The notes under the pieces: generated by a model | What the model was told of the DNA's origin: nothing | Database searches by the model: none | Seen by the model: only the letters and a program-made list of their open reading frames with translations | Translations under genes and position numbers: made by a program | Shown here: piece by piece, positions 22,579 to 35,300 of the stretch | Numbering within the stretch: the stretch's first letter is position 1 | Layout of the letters: each line of letters opens with the position of its first letter | Origin: Avena insularis | Taxonomy: Eukaryota; Streptophyta; Magnoliopsida; Poales; Poaceae | Direction: 5' to 3' | DNA: 64,000 bases | Assembly (NCBI GenBank): GCA_023614405.1 | Contig: CM042697.1 | Location: 466,222,744-466,286,743, forward strand

Positions 22579-25500
22579 TTACATGGTAATATACCGAACA
22601 CCCATGGCAGTTTGGTGTTGGTCATGTTTTGCCCTCGGGAGAGGTTTAGTCAACGGATCCGCCACATTCAGATCTGTGTGTACTTTGCAAATCTTTATGT
22701 CCCCATCTTGGACATGTTCTCAAATAGCGTGAAAACGCAGCTTGATGTGCTTCAGCTTCTTGTGTGACCTTGGTTCTTGCGCATTGGCTATGGCGCCCAT
22801 GTTATCACAGTAGATAGACATTGGGTCCAGCGCACTAGGAACCACACCCAGCTCTATAATGAACTCTTTCATCCATATCGCTTGTGAAGCCTCAAGCAGC
22901 CATGTATTCCGATTCAGTTGAAGATCTCGCCACAATGCTTTGCTTTGCACTCCTCCAAATAATCGCTGCACCATTCAAAGTAAATACGTATCCAGATTGT
23001 GATTTAGAATCATCCGGATCGGTGTTCCAACTAGCATCGGTGTAACCATTAACAACGAGCTGTTCATCACCTCCATAAGAAAGAACCATATCCTTAGTTC
23101 TTCTCAAGTACTTAAGGATGTTTTTGATCACGTCCAATGATCCACTCGATCACTTTGATATCTGCTAGTTAAACTAACAACATATGCAATGTCGGGTCTA
23201 GTACATAGCATGGCATACATTAGAGATCCTATGGCTGAGGCATAGGGAGTCTTACTCATCCTTTCTCTATCTTCTGCCGTTGTCAGACTTTGAGTTTTAC
23301 TCAAGGTCGTATTGGGCAACATGGGCAAGAACCCTCTCTTGCTATCTTCCATTCCAAACCTCTTTAGAACTTTGTCCAAATATGTACTTTGTGACAATGA
23401 TATTAGGCGTCTTGATCTATCTCTATAAATCTTTATGCCCAATATATAAGCTGCTTCGCCAAGATCCTTCATTGAAAAACTATTATTCAAATATTCCTTG
23501 ACACTATTAAGAAGGTCTACATCATTCCCAATCAACAATATGTCATCTACATATAGTATTAAGAATGCTACAGAGCTCCCACTCACTTTCTTGTAAATAC
23601 AAGCTTCTCCATAAGTTTGTATAAAACCAAAACTTTTGATCACCTTATCAAAACGTTGATTCCAACTTCGGGATGCTTGCTTCAATCCATAGATGGACCG
23701 TTGAAGTTTGCATACCTTGTTAGCATCTTTAGGATCGACAAAACCTTTGGGTTGCATCATATACAACTCTTCATCAATGTCTCCATTGAGGAATGCTGTT
23801 TTAACATCCATCTGCCATATCTCATAATCATAATATGCAGCGATTGCTAACATAATCCTCACAGACTTTAGCTTCGCTACAGGTGAGAAAGTCTCATCGT
23901 AGTCAACTCCTTGAATTTGTCGAAACCCTTTACACAAGTCGAGCTTTATAGATAGTAACATTACCATCAAGATCTGCTTTCTTCTTGATAATCCATTTGT
24001 TCTCGACACCTTCCGCCATCCTAAGTCCACCAAAGTCCATACTTGGTTTTCGTACATGGATCCAATCTCGGATTTCATGGCTTCTTGCCATTTATTGGAA
24101 TCTGGGCTCATCATCGCTTCCTCATATGTCACAGGGTCATCGGTGTTGTCCACCAACATGACACTCATAACGGGATCATACCAATCAGGAGTGGTACGAG
24201 TTCTCGTTGACCTGCGAGGATCTGTAGCAACTACCACCGAAGTTTCATGATCATCATCATTAGCTTCCTCTCTTATTGGTGCAGGCACTACAGGAACTTC
24301 TTACGGTGTTGCGCTACTCGCAATATCGAGAGAAGGTTCGACAACCTCGTCGAGTTCTACTTTCCTTCCAGTCACTTCTTTCGAGAGAAATTCCTTCTCT
24401 AGAAAGGATCCATTCTAGCAACGAAGATTTTGCCTTCGGATCTATGATAGAAGGTATACCCAATAGTTTCCATCGGGTATTCTATGAAGATGCATTTTTC
24501 CGCTTTGGGTTCAAGCTTGTCCGGCTGTAACTTCTTTACATAGGCTTCGCAACCCCAAACTTTAAGGAACGACAATTTAGGTTTCTTCCCAAACCATAAT
24601 TCATACGGTGTCGTTTCAACGGATTTAGATGGTGCCCTATTTAAAGTGAATGCGGCTGTTTCTAATGCATAACCCCAAAATGATAGCGGTAAATCTGTAA
24701 GTGACATCATAGAACGAACCATATCTAAGAGAGTTCGATTACGACGTTCGGACACACCATTACGCTGTGGTGTTACCGGTGGTGTCAATTGTGAAAGTAT
24801 TCCGCATTTCTTCAAATGCTCACCAAACTCGTAACTTAGATATTCACCTCCACGATCAGAACGTAGAAATTTAATCTTCTTGTTACGTTGATTCTCAACC
24901 TCACTTTGAAATTCCTTAAACTTCTCAAAAGTTTCGGACTTATGTTTCATGAAATAGATATACCCATATCTACTCAAGTCACCCGTGAAGGTAAGAACAT
25001 AACGATAACCACCGCGCGATGCTACACTCATTGGACCACACACATCGGTATGTATGATTTCTAATAAGTCCGTAGCTCGCTCCATCATACCAGAAAATGG
25101 AGTCTTAGTCATTTTACCCATCAGACATGCTTCGCATCTTTCAAGTGATTCAAAATCAAGTGATTCAAGAAGTCCATCGGAATGGAGTTTCTTCATACGC
25201 TTCACTCCAATGTGACCAAGACGATTAAAGCCACATATAGGTCGAGTTATCGCTCGATTTCAAACGTTTAGCCTCAATGTTATTAATATGTGTATTTCCA
25301 CTATCGAGATTCAATAAGAATAGACCATATATCAAAGGTGCATGTGCATAAAACATATTACTCATATAAATCGAACAACCATTATTCTCGGACTTAAACA
25401 AGTAACCGTCTCACAATAAACAAGATCCCGATATAATGTTCATGCTTAACGCAGGCACCAAATAACAATTATTTAAGTATAAAACTAATCCCGATGGTAG

Positions 25501-25640
25501 ATGAAGGGTTAGTGTGCCGACCGCAATCACATCAAACTTTGATCCATTTCCCACGCGCATCGTCACCTCGTTCTTCGCTAGCTTCCGTTTATTCTGCAAA
25601 GACTGCTTCGAAAGTTACAAATATGAGCAACCAACCAAAG
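22579..25640 (-). pseudogene. Copia pol: protease/GAG-pre-integrase, integrase, reverse transcriptase, RNase H
   Basis: Reading from the right on the minus strand: a GAG-pre region (LTLHLPSGLVLYLNNCYLVP, 25411-25599), then the integrase (25205-24399) with CEACLMGKMTKTPF, IHTDVCGP, RSDRGGEY and a later GVSERRNRTLLD. Next is the reverse transcriptase (24288-23128) with QMDVKTAFLNGD and the catalytic LYVDDILL (codons at 23542-23553), and then RNase H (23137-22579) with GYTDASW, YCDNMGAIA and NVADPLTKPLP before the stop at 22579-22581. The protein is cut into at least four frames. A short out-of-frame stretch near 24000-23940 suggests paired indels in the reverse transcriptase, and a stop follows the integrase at 24399. 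All domains remain recognisable, so decay is recent. Confidence 0.92.
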
Positions 25641-25805
25641 ATCAAATACCGTGCACTACTACGAGTACTAGTGAGATACACATCAATAACATGTATATCG
25701 GATATACCTTTCTTCTTGATGTTGCCGCTTCAAATCCGCCAAGTACTTTGGGCAATTCCTCTTCCAAAGGACCTTCTCCTTGCAAGAAAGCACTCAAGAT
25801 CGTGC

Positions 25806-26535
25806 TTAGGTCCAGCCTTGGTCTTCTTCGGTGCCTGTAACTTTCTTACCACCCTTCTTGAAGTGTCCCTTTTGCTTAGACTTGCCTTTCTTGAATTTGG
25901 TGGTCTTATTGACCATCAACACTTGGTGCTCTTTCTTGATCTCCACTTCTGCATATTTCAACATGGCAAAGAGTTCTGGCAACTGCTTGTTCATGTTTTG
26001 CATATTGTAGTTCATCGAAAAGTTCTTGTAACTTGGTGGTAGTGATTGGAGGACACGGTAAATCCCCAAATCATTAGGAATCACTATACCCAAGCTTTGA
26101 AGTTTGTTTGCGTGCCTAGACATCTTAAGCACATGCTCACTGACGGAGCTGCCCTCTTCCATCTTGTAATTAAAGAACTTTTCAGAAGCCTCATAGCTCT
26201 CAATTGCCGCGTGAGTCTCAAAGATCAATTTGAGATCACGGACAATATCATGTGGATCTGAATTCTCAAACCTCTTCTGAAGCTCCGATTCTGAACCATA
26301 CAAGATTGCACACTGAACTGTGGAGTACTGTGTCTTCCGAGCGAGGTAAACATTCTTTACTTCATCGGTAGCAGTAGCTGCAGGTGGGTCACCTAGCGGT
26401 GCATCCAGCACATAGGTCAAATTACCAGCTGTGAGGACAATCCTCAAATTGCGGAACCAATCCATGGTTGCTTCCATTGTTTTTCAACTTTTCTTTCTCT
26501 AGGAACGCATTAAAATTGATGGTAGGGGCCGCCAT
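25806..26535 (-). pseudogene. Copia gag, frameshifted
   Basis: ATG at 26533-26535 begins MAAPTINFNAFLEKEKL. A frameshift near 26475 leads into the UBN2-type gag domain (DWFRNLRIVLTAGNLTYVLD, later LQSLPPSYKNFSMNY). A Lys/Gly-rich tail follows. The CCHC zinc knuckle expected after it (near 25790) is damaged by a small deletion. Gag would form the virus-like particle in which the element's RNA is copied. This copy is inactive. Confidence 0.88.
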
Positions 26536-26540
26536 TGATC

Positions 26541-27708
26541 TACAACATATTTGCAATAGTTTAGACTAAGTTTATGACAAATTGAGTTCTAATTAATAGT
26601 TAAATTAATCTAGGTGAACTCCCACTCAAAAAACATCCCTCACATTGTTTTAGTGATCACACGAACCAAATCCACCACATCAAAACCGATCATCACGAGA
26701 GTTGATGTAGTTTCAATGGCGAACAATCGACATGTTCATCATATCTTCTATATGATTCATACTTTACCTTTCGGTGATCTGTGTTCCGAGACCATGTCTG
26801 TACATGCTAGGCTCGTCAAGATCAAACCTTAGCTTCCACATGAGCAAATCTGGCTTGCTCACGTTGTATACACTTGCGGAATCTAACACACCCGATCATC
26901 ACGTGGTGCTTCGAAACAACAAGCTTTAGCAACGGTGCTTACTAAGGATGAACACTTTAGAACTTGAAATTCATGTGCATGAGGGATCATCTTATAATGC
27001 TACCGTCGTTAACTAAGCAATACAAGATGCATAAAGGATTAACATCACATGCAATTCATAATATGTGATATGATATGGCCTTTCTTCTTTGTGCTTCCGA
27101 TCTCCATCTTCAAGCACGAGCATGATCTCCATCATCACCGGCATTGCATCAAGGTCAATGACGCCGCTCCATGGTTGTTGTCTACCGGCTTCAACTATTA
27201 CAACTACTTTGAATAGACACGCCGGTCTTAACAGAATTTAAAGACAACCATATGGCTCCTGCCGGTTGCCAACTTACAATAAGGAACATTGCATACATCA
27301 AGTATAATCACAATCATGGCCATATCACATCACTGCACCCCCTACAAAACAAAGTTAGACGCCTCTACTTTCTTTGCATGTTTTACGTGGTTTGGGGCTT
27401 TCAATAAGTGTCGTTCTAACTTACGAACAAGAACCACAACATTGATACTAGTATTGACAATCACCCGTTGTAAATTGAATCTTAACTATGCTGGGAGAAA
27501 CAGGCACCCGCAAAGCCACTTATGCAATACAAGTTGCATGTCAAGCGTGGAGCAAGTCTCATGAACGATGTCATGTAAGGTTAGCCCAGGCCGCTTCATC
27601 CCAACATCCCGCAAGATGCAAATACACAAGAAGCAATCGACAATAAAAACATCAACGCCCACAATGACCATTGTGTTCTACTCGTGCAACAGATCTACAT
27701 ATAGACAC
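26541..27708 (-). other. Copia 5' leader
   Basis: Region of about 1.2 kb between the primer site and gag. No credible ORF. This is the untranslated leader expected for BARE-like elements. Confidence 0.6.
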
Positions 27709-27721
27709 GGCTCTGATACCA
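27709..27721 (-). promoter_or_regulatory. Copia primer-binding site (initiator tRNA-Met)
   Basis: The minus strand reads TGGTATCAGAGCC beside the 5' LTR. This is the standard plant sequence complementary to initiator methionine tRNA, used to prime minus-strand cDNA. Confidence 0.9.
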
Positions 27722-27722
27722 C

Positions 27723-29641
27723 TCTAGGGTTTCGTAGCATGGAAAACAAAAAATTTCTACCGCATACAAACAAACAAGCCAAGATCTATCTACTAGATTG
27801 TAGCAACGAGTCGATGTGATAACTCACCCTCGAAGATTCCAAAGTGTTTAACGAGAGCGGATTCTCGTGGGTGATGTAGTCGTACTCTTCCCGATCTCAA
27901 GATCGCGTAGAGCTTCCCCTTAAAGGGCTAACGCTCCCGTAGTCGGTCACACGTTCGGTACTCAACGAAGACCTTCCTCTCCCTTGTTCCAGCAGGCAGC
28001 GGAGGTTGTAGCACTCTCCTCGCGATTCCGGCAGCACAACGGCGTGGTACCGGAAGTAGAGGGGAGATCTCGCAGGGCTTCGCCTTAATCCGGAGCGAGT
28101 ATGGTGGACTATGAGAGAGCTCCTCGGCGATCTAGAGTTTAGACACACCAAGGAGGAGGTGCTAGGGCCGGCGGCTAGGGTTTGGGGCTTGCCCAAGTCG
28201 ACGGCTAGGGGAGCCCTAGGCGGCGGCAACAACAGGAGGTGGCGGCGCCGGGCTAGGGTTTTGGGTGGAGATCTTGTGTGCTAGGAGGGGCAGCCCTGCC
28301 CCTCCCTTTATAGGTGGGAGGCGCCGACCAAGGGGAGGGGAGTCCCTCCCCAACTCGGATCCCAAGTGGGCCGGCGGTGGAGGAGGAACTCCACCCCAAC
28401 TCGGTTTCCCACTTCCCTTCCACTTCCCAAAACAGCCGTTTGACTTTTCAAATTGGCGTTTGACTTTTCAAACTAGGATTTGATTAAACCCTTTATTTTG
28501 TTCAGCGATGACACCTAGTACATGATGCAATCATTCCAACTTGGAATGACACAATGATGTACCCTTCCCCTTCGGAGTGTCGGACATTCCGAAACCTTCT
28601 AGAACATTCCCGATGAAAACACCGAAACCATTCTCCAACCCCGAAACAGGACTTGCCTTATATGAATCTTATTCTCCGGACCATTCCGGATCTCCTCGTG
28701 ATATCCCGGATCCCATCCGAGACTCCGAACAACATTCGGTCTCTTAATCATCATTCCATAACTACTCAAACAACGTCGAATCCTTAAGTGTGTCTCCCTA
28801 CGCTTCGTGAATTATGCGGACATGGTCGAGACACTTCTCCGAACAATAACCAATAGAGGAATCTGGAAATTCATATGGCTCCCACATATTTCAACGATTA
28901 CTTTGCGATCGAATGAACCACTTACATACGATACCAATTTCCCTTTGTCTCACGATAGTTTACTTATCCGAGGTTATGATCGTCGGTATCTCTGCATACC
29001 TAGTTCAACCTCGTTACTGATAAGTACTCTTTTCTCGTTCCTGTGATATGTGATCCCTTGTGAGCCAGTCACATGCTTGCAAGCTAATTGGATGACATTT
29101 CACCGAGAGGGCCCAGAGTATATCTATCCGTCATATGGATGGACAAATCCCACTCTTGATCCACGTGTCTCAACCAATACTTTCCGAACACTCAATGCCA
29201 CCTTTATAGCCACCCAGTTACGGTGTGGTGTTTGATGTCATCAAAGCATCCATCCGGTAAAGGTGATATGCATCATCTCATGGTCGAAGGAATTAGGTTA
29301 CTATGTATCAGAAAGCATATAGCAATTGAACTATTAAAATGACTTGATCTTTATGCTACGCTTATCTATAGGAGTATGTCCACCATATCATTCTCCTAAC
29401 GATATGATCTTGTTGTTAATAACATCTCAATGTTCATGATAGGGAAACCACAATCATTTATTAACCAACAAGCTAGTATTATAAAGAGGCTTTACTAGGG
29501 ACTCTATTTTAGTTTACAAATCACACAAGTATTAATGTTTCCTTGTTAATACTATTATAGCATGAATGTAAACATTTATCATAAACACAAAGATATAATA
29601 ATAACTACATTTATTATTGCCTCTAGGGCATATCTCCAACA
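27723..29641 (-). repeat. Copia 5' LTR (1919 bp)
   Basis: The partner of 20621-22544, with scattered substitutions only, except for the unrelated block at 27911-27964. The minus-strand TATAAA is at 28307-28312. Confidence 0.93.
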
Positions 29642-29646
29642 ATTCC

Positions 29647-29970
29647 CATGGCCAGACTATGAAGAGGAGTACTAGGAGGATGGACCCCAGGAAGGTTACG
29701 ACAACTAGGATCATCTCCCATCGTCAGCATTGCCTGTGACCCCGAAGATGGAGCTTTGCCTACTCTACCGTTATTATTACGTATTTCTGCTGCTTGAGTT
29801 GTATTAAGAACTAAATCATGAGATCCTTAATTGTGTAAGACCTTATGTATGGTTTGTAATGGATGATGTACTGTGGTATCCAAATCTGTTATGTCTCGCA
29901 AAAATGGTAATCCTGGGATTGCGATGTATGGCATAACAGGCATCTGGGATTAAAAATCCGGGTGTTGACA
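29647..29970 (+). repeat. 5' LTR of the gypsy element, second segment
   Basis: Continues the LTR after the copia insertion and ends GGGTGTTGACA. It matches 39501-39825 of the 3' LTR. Confidence 0.92.
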
Positions 29971-29973
29971 AGT

Positions 29974-29986
29974 TGGTATCGGAGCC
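29974..29986 (+). promoter_or_regulatory. Gypsy primer-binding site
   Basis: TGGTATCGGAGCC, a one-base variant of the initiator tRNA-Met complement, starts three bases after the 5' LTR. Confidence 0.8.
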
Positions 29987-30199
29987 ATCCTGACCATGGG
30001 AGACCCTAGTTAGACTGGACGTTTGAATCAAAAACTTAGTTTCAAAACCAAAGGAAGCAAATATTTATAAAAACTTATTCCCATTCTTATCACCTTGATT
30101 CTTTCATAAAAAGTCATGTTCCTCAAAAACTTTTGCAAAATACATAAAATTTGACACACTTGATCACTCTACTAACTTACTCATCCTATATTCTTATAA

Positions 30200-30994
30200 A
30201 TGGACGTGAAGTACAGCAAGTTTTACCAGTTGGGGAATGGAGGAGACCTTATCTTTGAGCGGGATTTGGACCAGCTTTCGGAACTTCTGGAGCGTCCGCA
30301 CCCCGATTTCTTCGGAGCTCAGCTCAATGATCAAGGAGGAGAAGATCTGCAGTGGCTAATTGTTGCAAGTCTCCGAGGAAGGATTGAACCTCCCACTGCC
30401 GAGGGAATTCAGTTTACCTTAAGAGAGAACAACTGGCTAGATGGACTTGCCAGGGCCATGCAGGAAGCTCTTGCCCGTCTGTGTGGGCAGAGTATCAACT
30501 AGATCAAGGGTACCCGCTTTGAGTTTTGTCCAAGGTGTGATGCTATGGGACAGCCACTGGAAGCCCCATACCACCCCGAGCTGAAGACCCAATTGGACCA
30601 CCTTAGCTTCATGTTGTACGATCATCAGCAGGAGTTGGACAATGCCCGTGACTACTTCAACCACAAGTCTGCCATCATCAAGACAAAGGATCAGACCATC
30701 GCCATGCTAGCGAAGGATCGCAAGTCTCGCCGCCGTCAGCTGGACAAGAAGGAGCGCATCATTGCTCGTCTTCGCCACCGTATCTCGTCTTTGGAGGAGA
30801 CCATCCACGAGAGAGACATGCAGTTGGAGGAAAGGTAGAATGCCGGAGAGGATCTTTGTGGAGACCCCTACTCCTATCTTAGCGATGATGATGATTTTCT
30901 AGAGGATCAGGCTATGGACTTCTTCACCGATGAGGATGATTTCGCCTTCATCAATGACGATGAGGATGACGAGTACACCGACTCTGAGGAGTAG
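30200..30994 (+). pseudogene. Extra ORF upstream of gag in the gypsy element (coiled coil, acidic tail)
   Basis: One frame from ATG 30200 to TAG 30992-30994, about 264 codons, with internal TAG codons at 30500 and 30836. The N-terminus (VKYSKFYQLGNGGDLIFERD) is followed by a mixed region, then a basic coiled coil (KDRKSRRRQLDKKERIIARL) and a strongly acidic C-terminus (DEDDFAFINDDEDDEYTDS). I do not recognise a domain. It lies between the primer site and gag in the same orientation. Chromoviruses usually lack such an ORF, so it is an accessory of this family, possibly a captured gene or a split-off part of gag. The nonsense codons show this copy is inactive. Confidence 0.65.
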
Positions 30995-31231
30995 TAGCAC
31001 TTGAGCACTAGTGTAGTGAGTTGTATTCGGTCCCACTATATCGTAGTTTTCAGAATGGTTCTTAAAACCATCTGCTTTTCTTGCTTTGTGGTGTGTGTTT
31101 GTATCGTGTGCTACGAATGAATGAATGAAAAGCAAGTTGCTAGAAAAATCAGAGTCAAACTTTAAAAACTTTTCAAAGTCCCTGAACCGTAGAAATTTCC
31201 CTCTTTTCTCATGATCTATCTCAATCTTCAG

Positions 31232-32392
31232 ATGCCACGCGGAGGATGTAGTTCATCCCCGGACCCGATGTTGCAGATCCTTTAAATGTTGGTTTCTGAA
31301 CGCGAAGCTGAAAGAGCCGAACGTCAAGCCAAATTCGCCACCCTTCAACAGATAGCTCAGCTAGCCCACAAGAATCAAGGCCACAGAAATCAGGACAACC
31401 ATGGATCTAAGATCAAGAATTTCCAGAACACCAACCCACCTGTTTTCACTAAGTCAGAAGAGCCCCTAGATGCAGACGATTGGCTACAAACCATGGAAAA
31501 TAACCTAGAAGTCGTCGGAGTGGAAGCTAACGAGAAAGTTCTGTTCGCCACCCACTATCTAGTCGGAGACGCCGGAGCATGGTGGAACAGCGTTCGTGCA
31601 ATGACCGGAGGACAGATGATGACCTGGGAGGAATTCAAGGTCAAGTTCAGCAGAACCCATGTGCCACCGGGTTTGATCAAGAGAATGAGAGATGAGTTCA
31701 GAGAACTGAAGCAAGGATGGATGAATGTAGTGGAATACCGTGACAAATTTTTGTCATTAGCTAGGTATGCCTCGGATGAGATCGACACTGAAGCCAAGAA
31801 GAAGGAGAGATTCTTGAATGGTCTGCACGATGAGATGTAGACGGTGTTAGTCAATATCCCTTTTACTGATATTGAAGCCCTAGTCGACTCTGCTATCCAG
31901 ATGGAAGGAAAGATCAACCAAGCCAACGAGAACTGCAAGCGTCGTATGATGCATCAGCCAGGAACCCATCAGACCCCAAAGTATCGCCCTAACCCATCTC
32001 CAGGATTTGCCCCGAGAACCAACAGACCCTCGATGAACCGTCCGACCTATCCCAACCGTGGAAACCCAAGGCGAGGAGGAAATCACAACAACCCCGACAA
32101 CTCTAACAATTTCAACCGTGCACCACCCAAGTTCAACAACAACAATGCTACCACCAACACCAACACTGCCCCGAGGACTGGAAGCAATGCGGTGCCTATT
32201 GCAGCCAAGGACAAGTCACAAGTGACTTGTTATGACTGTGGAAATAAAGGACACTACTCCAATGAGTGACCCAACAAGAAGAATACCGCAACCCCCAATG
32301 CAAATGCCCCAGCTCAGCAGCAGCATCGTGTTCAGCCCGGAAGAAGATTTGCCCCAGGGAATTCGCTCAACCGCAACGGCCGTCTTTTTCTC
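31232..32392 (+). pseudogene. Gypsy gag with retrotransposon-gag domain and damaged zinc knuckle
   Basis: Start at 31232 (MPRGGCSSSPDPM). The frame is interrupted by TAA at 31283, TAG at 31838 and TGA at 32267. The capsid-type domain is clear (VFTKSEEPLDADDWLQTMEN, GDAGAWWNSVR, then EFRELKQGWMNVVEYRDKF). A Pro/Asn/Arg-rich stretch follows, then the nucleocapsid knuckle CYDCGNKGHYSNE, whose last Cys position is the TGA codon at 32267-32269. Gag and pol share this frame as far as the protease, as is usual for Tekay/Del elements. Several stops are consistent with C-to-T or G-to-A changes. Confidence 0.9.
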
Positions 32393-35300
32393 ATGCATGC
32401 TAAAGAAGCTCAAGAAGCGCCAGACGTCGTGCTGGGTATGTTTTCTGATAATTCAGTACTTGCAAGAGTGTTGTTTGATTCTGGTGCATCGCATTCATTT
32501 GTCACCGAAGAATTTGCATGCACTAGTAAGATTCAACCAACCAAACTGAAGCATGTTATGATTGTTCAAATCCCCGGTTCAACCACCAAAGCTAGGAAAA
32601 TTTGCAAAGCCGTCCCTATCCGAATCCATGGCATAGATTTTTATGCTAACCTGATAGTACTCGGAACTAAAGGTTTGGAAGTAGTACTAGGAATGGATTG
32701 GATGTCCAAACATAAAGGATTGATTGACTGTGCCAAGAAAGCCATAACCATGACCAATGCAGCCGGAATATCAGTTGAGCATATATCTGAAACCTTACCT
32801 CGTCAATTCAAGTGCAACAAGAATATAGCCCAACCTACCATTGACCAAGTCCGAATAGTCTGTGAATACCCCGATGTATTTACAGATGTTTTGCCCGGTA
32901 TGCCCCAGATCGGGATATCGAGTTTATCATTGAACTAATTCCCGGAACCGGACCCATAGCCCAGAGACCATATAGTATGAACCCGTCTGAACTAGCAGAA
33001 CTGAAGAAGCAACTGGATTCCATGTTGGAAATTGGATTGATTCAACCAAGTGCGTCACCTTGGAGATCACCTGTCTTGTTTGTGGACAAGAAGGATGGAG
33101 GTAACCGTCTGTGTACGGATTATCAGAAGTTGAATGATGTCACCATCAAGAACAAGTACCCATTGCCCAAGATAGAAGATTTGTTTGATCAGTTGACCGG
33201 TGCCAAAGTGTTTTCTAAGATTGATCTTAGAACTGGCTACCATCAACTCAAGATTCGCGCAGAGGATATTCCAAAGACTGCCTTTACCACTAGATATGGA
33301 TTATACGAGTATACTGTCATGTCTTTTGGATTGACCAATGCCCCCGCTTATTTCATGAATCTCATGAATAAGATTTTTATGGACTTCCTGGATAAGTTTG
33401 TCGTTGTCTTCATTGATGACATTCTGATTTATTCCAAATCAGAAGAAGAACATGAGCTACACCTAAGGACCATTCTTGGAACCCTTAGAGAGCATCAGTT
33501 GTATGCCAAGTTTAGCAAATGTGAATTCTAGTTATAGGAGGTAGGATTCCTCGGTCACATTGTATCAGCCGGAGGAATTGCAGTTGACCCTGCAAAGGTG
33601 AAAGATGTCGAAGATTGGCAAGCCCTAACCACTCAAACCCAAGTTCGTGCATTTCTCGGATTGGCGGGATATTACCGCAAGTTCGTAGAAGGATTCTCGA
33701 GTATCGCTAGACCCATGACTCAACTGCTGAAGAAGGACAATAAGTTTGAATCGACCGACAAATGTGAAGCGAGTTTTCAAGAACTCAAGAGAAGATTGAT
33801 TTCAGCCCCAATCTTAATCATGCCGGATATCACGAAGCCCTTTGACGTGTATTGCGACGCATCCAAGATCGGTCTCAGATGTGTGCTAATGCAAGAAGGC
33901 AAAGTTATATCTTATCTATCTCGACAACTGAAACAACATAAGCAAAATTACCCAACCCATGACCTCGAACTCGCAGCCGTAGTTCTAGCCCTGAAGAGAT
34001 GGAGGCACTACCTGATGGGAAATCGTTGTGAGATTTACTCGGATCACAAGAGCCTGAAGTATATATTCACTCAGAAGGAGCTGAATATGAGGCAGAGAAG
34101 ATGGATTGAGTTAATCAAGGATTACGATCTAGACATTCACTATCACCCCGGTAAAGCCAACGTGGTAGCAGATGCCCTTAGCAGATTGCCGTGCCGCTTG
34201 AACTCCATGATTTTGAAGGAGCAACCAAGATTGCACAAAGAGATGGAAGATTTTCGAATGGAATTAGTAAGTGAAGGATTTTTGGATAGCATATAACTTC
34301 AACCCACTTTGATCGGCCAGATCAAAGAGGCGCAAAAAGGAAATGCTAGTATCGACGGAATCAAGCGTCGTATTGGTACATGCAAAGTACCCGGATTCAC
34401 CGAAGACGAAGAAGGAGTTCTGTGGTACAAAGGACGCCTTTGTGTACCAACAGATTCGGAGTTGAAAGAAGTTATTTTGAAGGAAGCTCATGATACTCTT
34501 TATTCTATCCATCCCAGAGGAACTAAGATGTATCAAGATTTGAAAGAGCAATTTTGGTGGCATAAGATGAAGAGAGAAATCGGAAGCTATATCGCCAAGT
34601 GTGATATATGTCAGCGAGTCAAGGCAGGACATCAAAGACCCGCTGGATTGTTGCAACCATTGCAGATTCTGGAATGGAAATGGGATTCCGTTGGAATGGA
34701 CTTTATCACCGGATTGCCTACTTCTAGTAGGGGAAATGACTCTATCTGGGTCATAGTGGACAGATTGTCCAAAGTCGCCCATTTCTTACCCGTTAAGACC
34801 AGCTATCAAAGTTCGAAGCTAGCGGAGTTATACATCGCTAGAATCGTCAGTTTGCATGGAGTCCCCAAAAACATCGTATCGGATCGAGGAACTCAGTTTA
34901 CCTCGAGATTCTGGAAGAAAGTCCAAGAAGGCTTAGGAACCCTCCTAGATTTCAGCACCGCTTATCACCCTCAGACCGATGGACAAACGGAGCGAGTAAA
35001 TCAAATACTCGAAGACATGTTGAGAGAATGTGTGTTAGAATATGGATCTAAGTGGGAAGACTGTCTGCCGTTCGCAGAATTTTCTTACAACAATAGTTAT
35101 CAAGCTAGTTTGCAAATAGCCCCATTTGAATTTATGTATGGAAGAAAGTGTCTCACCCCTTTGAACTGGTCGGAAGTAGGAGAGAGTCAGATTTTCGGAC
35201 CCGACATCCTACGAGAAGCAGAAGAGAAGGTTCACAAGATTCGTGAGCACCTCAAGACAGCCCAGTCCAGACAGAAGAGTTACGCCGACAAGAGACGTAG

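Larger units (their letters stand above)
20621..29641 (-). mobile_element. Complete but defective Ty1/copia retrotransposon (BARE/Angela-like), 9.0 kb
   Basis: Inserted in the gypsy 5' LTR with a perfect 5-bp duplication ATTCC (20616-20620 and 29642-29646). The uninterrupted sequence is seen in the gypsy 3' LTR near 39500, confirming the limits. Two LTRs of about 1.92 kb flank gag and pol on the minus strand, with primer site and purine tract in the right places. Coding frames are broken by frameshifts and stops. It is the youngest insertion in this nest. Confidence 0.95.

Noticed and set aside
30437..30664. Antisense ORF opposite the extra gypsy ORF
   Set aside because: It is a shadow of the plus-strand reading frame and has no recognisable product.
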